Source: Bacteroidales bacterium Bact_23
GTDB lineage: Bacteria > Bacteroidota > Bacteroidia > Bacteroidales > Lentimicrobiaceae
Direction: 5' to 3'
NCBI GenBank assembly: GCA_001603685.1
Contig: LUZO01000288.1
Span: forward strand, 1 to 8,450
DNA length: 8,450 bases
The notes below the pieces were generated by a model. That model was not told where the DNA came from. It saw nothing but the letters and a program-made list of their open reading frames with translations, and made no database searches. Positions 7,499 to 8,450 of this stretch are shown here, piece after piece (within the stretch, counting starts at the first letter, position 1; the number at the start of each line of letters is the position of its first letter). The translations under genes and the position numbers were made by a program.

Positions 7499-7519
7499 CG
7501 AAGGTTTATTATTAATAAA
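7499..7519 (+). promoter_or_regulatory. Probable archaeal promoter with AT palindrome for the secreted-protein gene
   Basis: CCGAAGG (7498-7504) followed by TTTATTAT (7505-7512) resembles a BRE plus TATA box, placing transcription start near 7531-7535, just before the ribosome site. The TATA-like bases are half of a hyphenated palindrome, TTTATTA (7505-7511), one T, TAATAAA (7513-7519), which could be an operator. AT-rich palindromes also arise by chance, so the operator idea is weak and the promoter is moderately supported. Confidence 0.4.
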
Positions 7520-7534
7520 GACATGATTTCGATT

Positions 7535-7540
7535 AGGAGG
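7535..7540 (+). promoter_or_regulatory. Strong Shine-Dalgarno for the TTG start at 7548
   Basis: AGGAGG at 7535-7540 is a full consensus ribosome binding site seven bases before TTG at 7548. It fixes this TTG as the start in preference to the in-frame ATG codons three and six codons further on, and places the gene start so that the protein opens with a signal peptide. Confidence 0.8.
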
Positions 7541-7547
7541 GTCTAAG

Positions 7548-8450
7548 TTGAAGATAATGGGGATAATGGCGCGTCTCCTCATATATGGGTGCCTATTGAC
7601 GCCATCATTAGCTGCAGGGGCAGACGGAGCAATTTTATTTGATGAATCTCACAATCAATTTTGGACCGCGTGCATCGATGCAAGTCTGATTGACTTTGCA
7701 GAGGAACTACGTAACGAGGGCTATACCGTGGACACTTTAACGACAGGCCCCATAACATATGATATATTGAATGATTATGATGTATTTGTATTTCCTAATG
7801 GATTTGTGGGGAAATACTCTTTTGATAGCGGAGTAAAACTTTTATCCGATGATGAGATTGCCGCAATTAGAGGATTTGTAGAAGATGGAGGAGGACTTTT
7901 CCTTTTGGAGTGCGGTTGGTCGTGGGTTGATTATGCACAATTGCCAATAGATGTAGCTCCAATTAATCAAATTGGAGACGTTTTTGGATTGAAGTTAAAT
8001 GATGATATAATATACGATCCTACAGATAGCGATCCCGACTGTGGGGAAGGATGTATCAACTTTCATAGACCTTACATTACGAATCATCCCGTAACAGATG
8101 GCGTGAATATTGTTTCTTGCTGTGAGGGTCTATCAAGCTCTTTAAATTTAACTAATCCCGACGCTATATGTCTAATCTCTGGAGATCAAGATTCATATAC
8201 AGGCTACCATGGAAGATATTACGAAGCTGGAAGCTGTCCGCCTTTTCTTGCCGCTCTAGAGTATGAACGCGGCAAAGTAATTCTCGCAGGCCAGGTGGGC
8301 TTCTTAACTAACCACGATCACGATAACGATGGGATAAAGAATTTATATGAATTTGACAATAAAAAATTGGGTTTGAACATAATTAGCTGGTTATCATCAT
8401 CATCAAAATCCCAAGGCTGTGTGTCTATTTCGTTCTTTGATAATTTGGAT
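7548..8450 (+). CDS. Secreted protein with glutamine-amidotransferase-like (ThuA/DUF4350-type) domain, 3' partial
   Basis: Starting at TTG 7548, 301 codons are open to the window end without a stop. Residues 1-24 form a Sec signal peptide (K2, R9, hydrophobic LLIYGCLLTPSLAA), so the mature protein should be outside the cell or at the cell surface. The mature part begins AILFDESHNQFW, then LRNEGYTVDTL and YDVFVFPNG, then a GGGLFLLECGW stretch (114-123) and GKVILAGQVGFLTN (242-255). This alternating strand-helix order is that of class I glutamine-amidotransferase-like folds such as ThuA, DUF4350 and GIFT domains, which often bind ligands or glycans rather than act as enzymes. Cys122 lies near the usual nucleophile position, but the G-x-C-x-G elbow is missing, so catalysis is unproven. 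DHDNDGIKNLYE (257-268) is an EF-hand-like calcium loop. A serine run (283-286) follows, then a possible second domain. Nine cysteines in the mature part suggest disulfides. GC is low (about 33% where counted). Its exact role is unknown. Confidence 0.7.
   Translation, partial: MKIMGIMARLLIYGCLLTPSLAAGADGAILFDESHNQFWTACIDASLIDFAEELRNEGYTVDTLTTGPITYDILNDYDVFVFPNGFVGKYSFDSGVKLLSDDEIAAIRGFVEDGGGLFLLECGWSWVDYAQLPIDVAPINQIGDVFGLKLNDDIIYDPTDSDPDCGEGCINFHRPYITNHPVTDGVNIVSCCEGLSSSLNLTNPDAICLISGDQDSYTGYHGRYYEAGSCPPFLAALEYERGKVILAGQVGFLTNHDHDNDGIKNLYEFDNKKLGLNIISWLSSSSKSQGCVSISFFDNLD
8316..8351 (+). other. EF-hand-like calcium-binding loop coding segment
   Basis: Residues 257-268 of the secreted protein read DHDNDGIKNLYE, with acidic or oxygen-bearing side chains at loop positions 1, 3, 5, 9 and 12 and glycine at 6. 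This is the D-x-D-x-D-G-x-x-[DN]-x-x-E pattern of extracellular prokaryotic calcium loops. It lies between the FLTN strand end and the DNKKLGLNIISWL helix of the amidotransferase-like fold, so it is probably an inserted loop that stabilises the fold in the presence of calcium. Confidence 0.55.

Noticed and set aside
7578..7592. Lipoprotein lipobox at LIYGC in the secreted protein.
   Set aside because: Tyrosine at the -2 position is atypical and the hydrophobic stretch continues past the cysteine to an ordinary signal-peptidase site near LAAG, so a plain Sec signal peptide is more likely.
8391..8405. TCA trinucleotide run near the window end as a microsatellite or CRISPR-like repeat.
   Set aside because: It is only four units, in frame, and encodes a serine linker. 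No CRISPR spacing or repeats occur anywhere in the window.

Overview
The window looks like a GC-rich archaeal chromosome, possibly a euryarchaeal methanogen. I infer this from the AGG/CGG-rich arginine usage, TTG and GTG starts with strong Shine-Dalgarno sequences, a BRE/TATA-like promoter before the last gene, and the gene types. No rRNA, tRNA or other lineage marker is present, so the assignment is soft.

Layout, all genes on the + strand: (1) the 3' end of an NfeD-family gene (1-198), followed by a hairpin and T-tract that look like its terminator. (2) A non-coding stretch (199-642) that drops from about 65% GC to about 33% GC. (3) A tightly coupled two-gene unit (643-7488): a 960-residue SNF2/HepA-type helicase resembling DrmD of class 1 DISARM, then a large Eco57I-type adenine-N6 DNA methyltransferase resembling DrmMI. 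The helicase stop and methylase start overlap by 4 bases. (4) A short gap with a probable promoter and an AT palindrome. (5) A low-GC gene from 7548, still open at the window end, for a secreted protein with a glutamine-amidotransferase-like (ThuA/DUF4350-type) fold and an EF-hand-like calcium loop.

The methylase is broken in this sequence. Frame 3522-4490 and frame 4450-7488 are two pieces of one protein, and removing one G from the GGG at 4414-4416 gives a continuous reading frame of about 1321 residues. Its target-recognition region (about 6180-7080) is much more AT-rich than the rest of the gene, with a very sharp 3' edge, which suggests the specificity domain was exchanged by recombination.

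In class 1 DISARM, a methylase marks host DNA and the DrmD helicase works with DrmA, DrmB and DrmC against unmodified phage DNA. Here drmA, drmB and drmC are absent from both sides within the window. The pair is therefore either a minimal helicase-methylase system, a remnant, or a system whose other genes lie elsewhere. The flanking NfeD and secreted-protein genes show no functional link to it.
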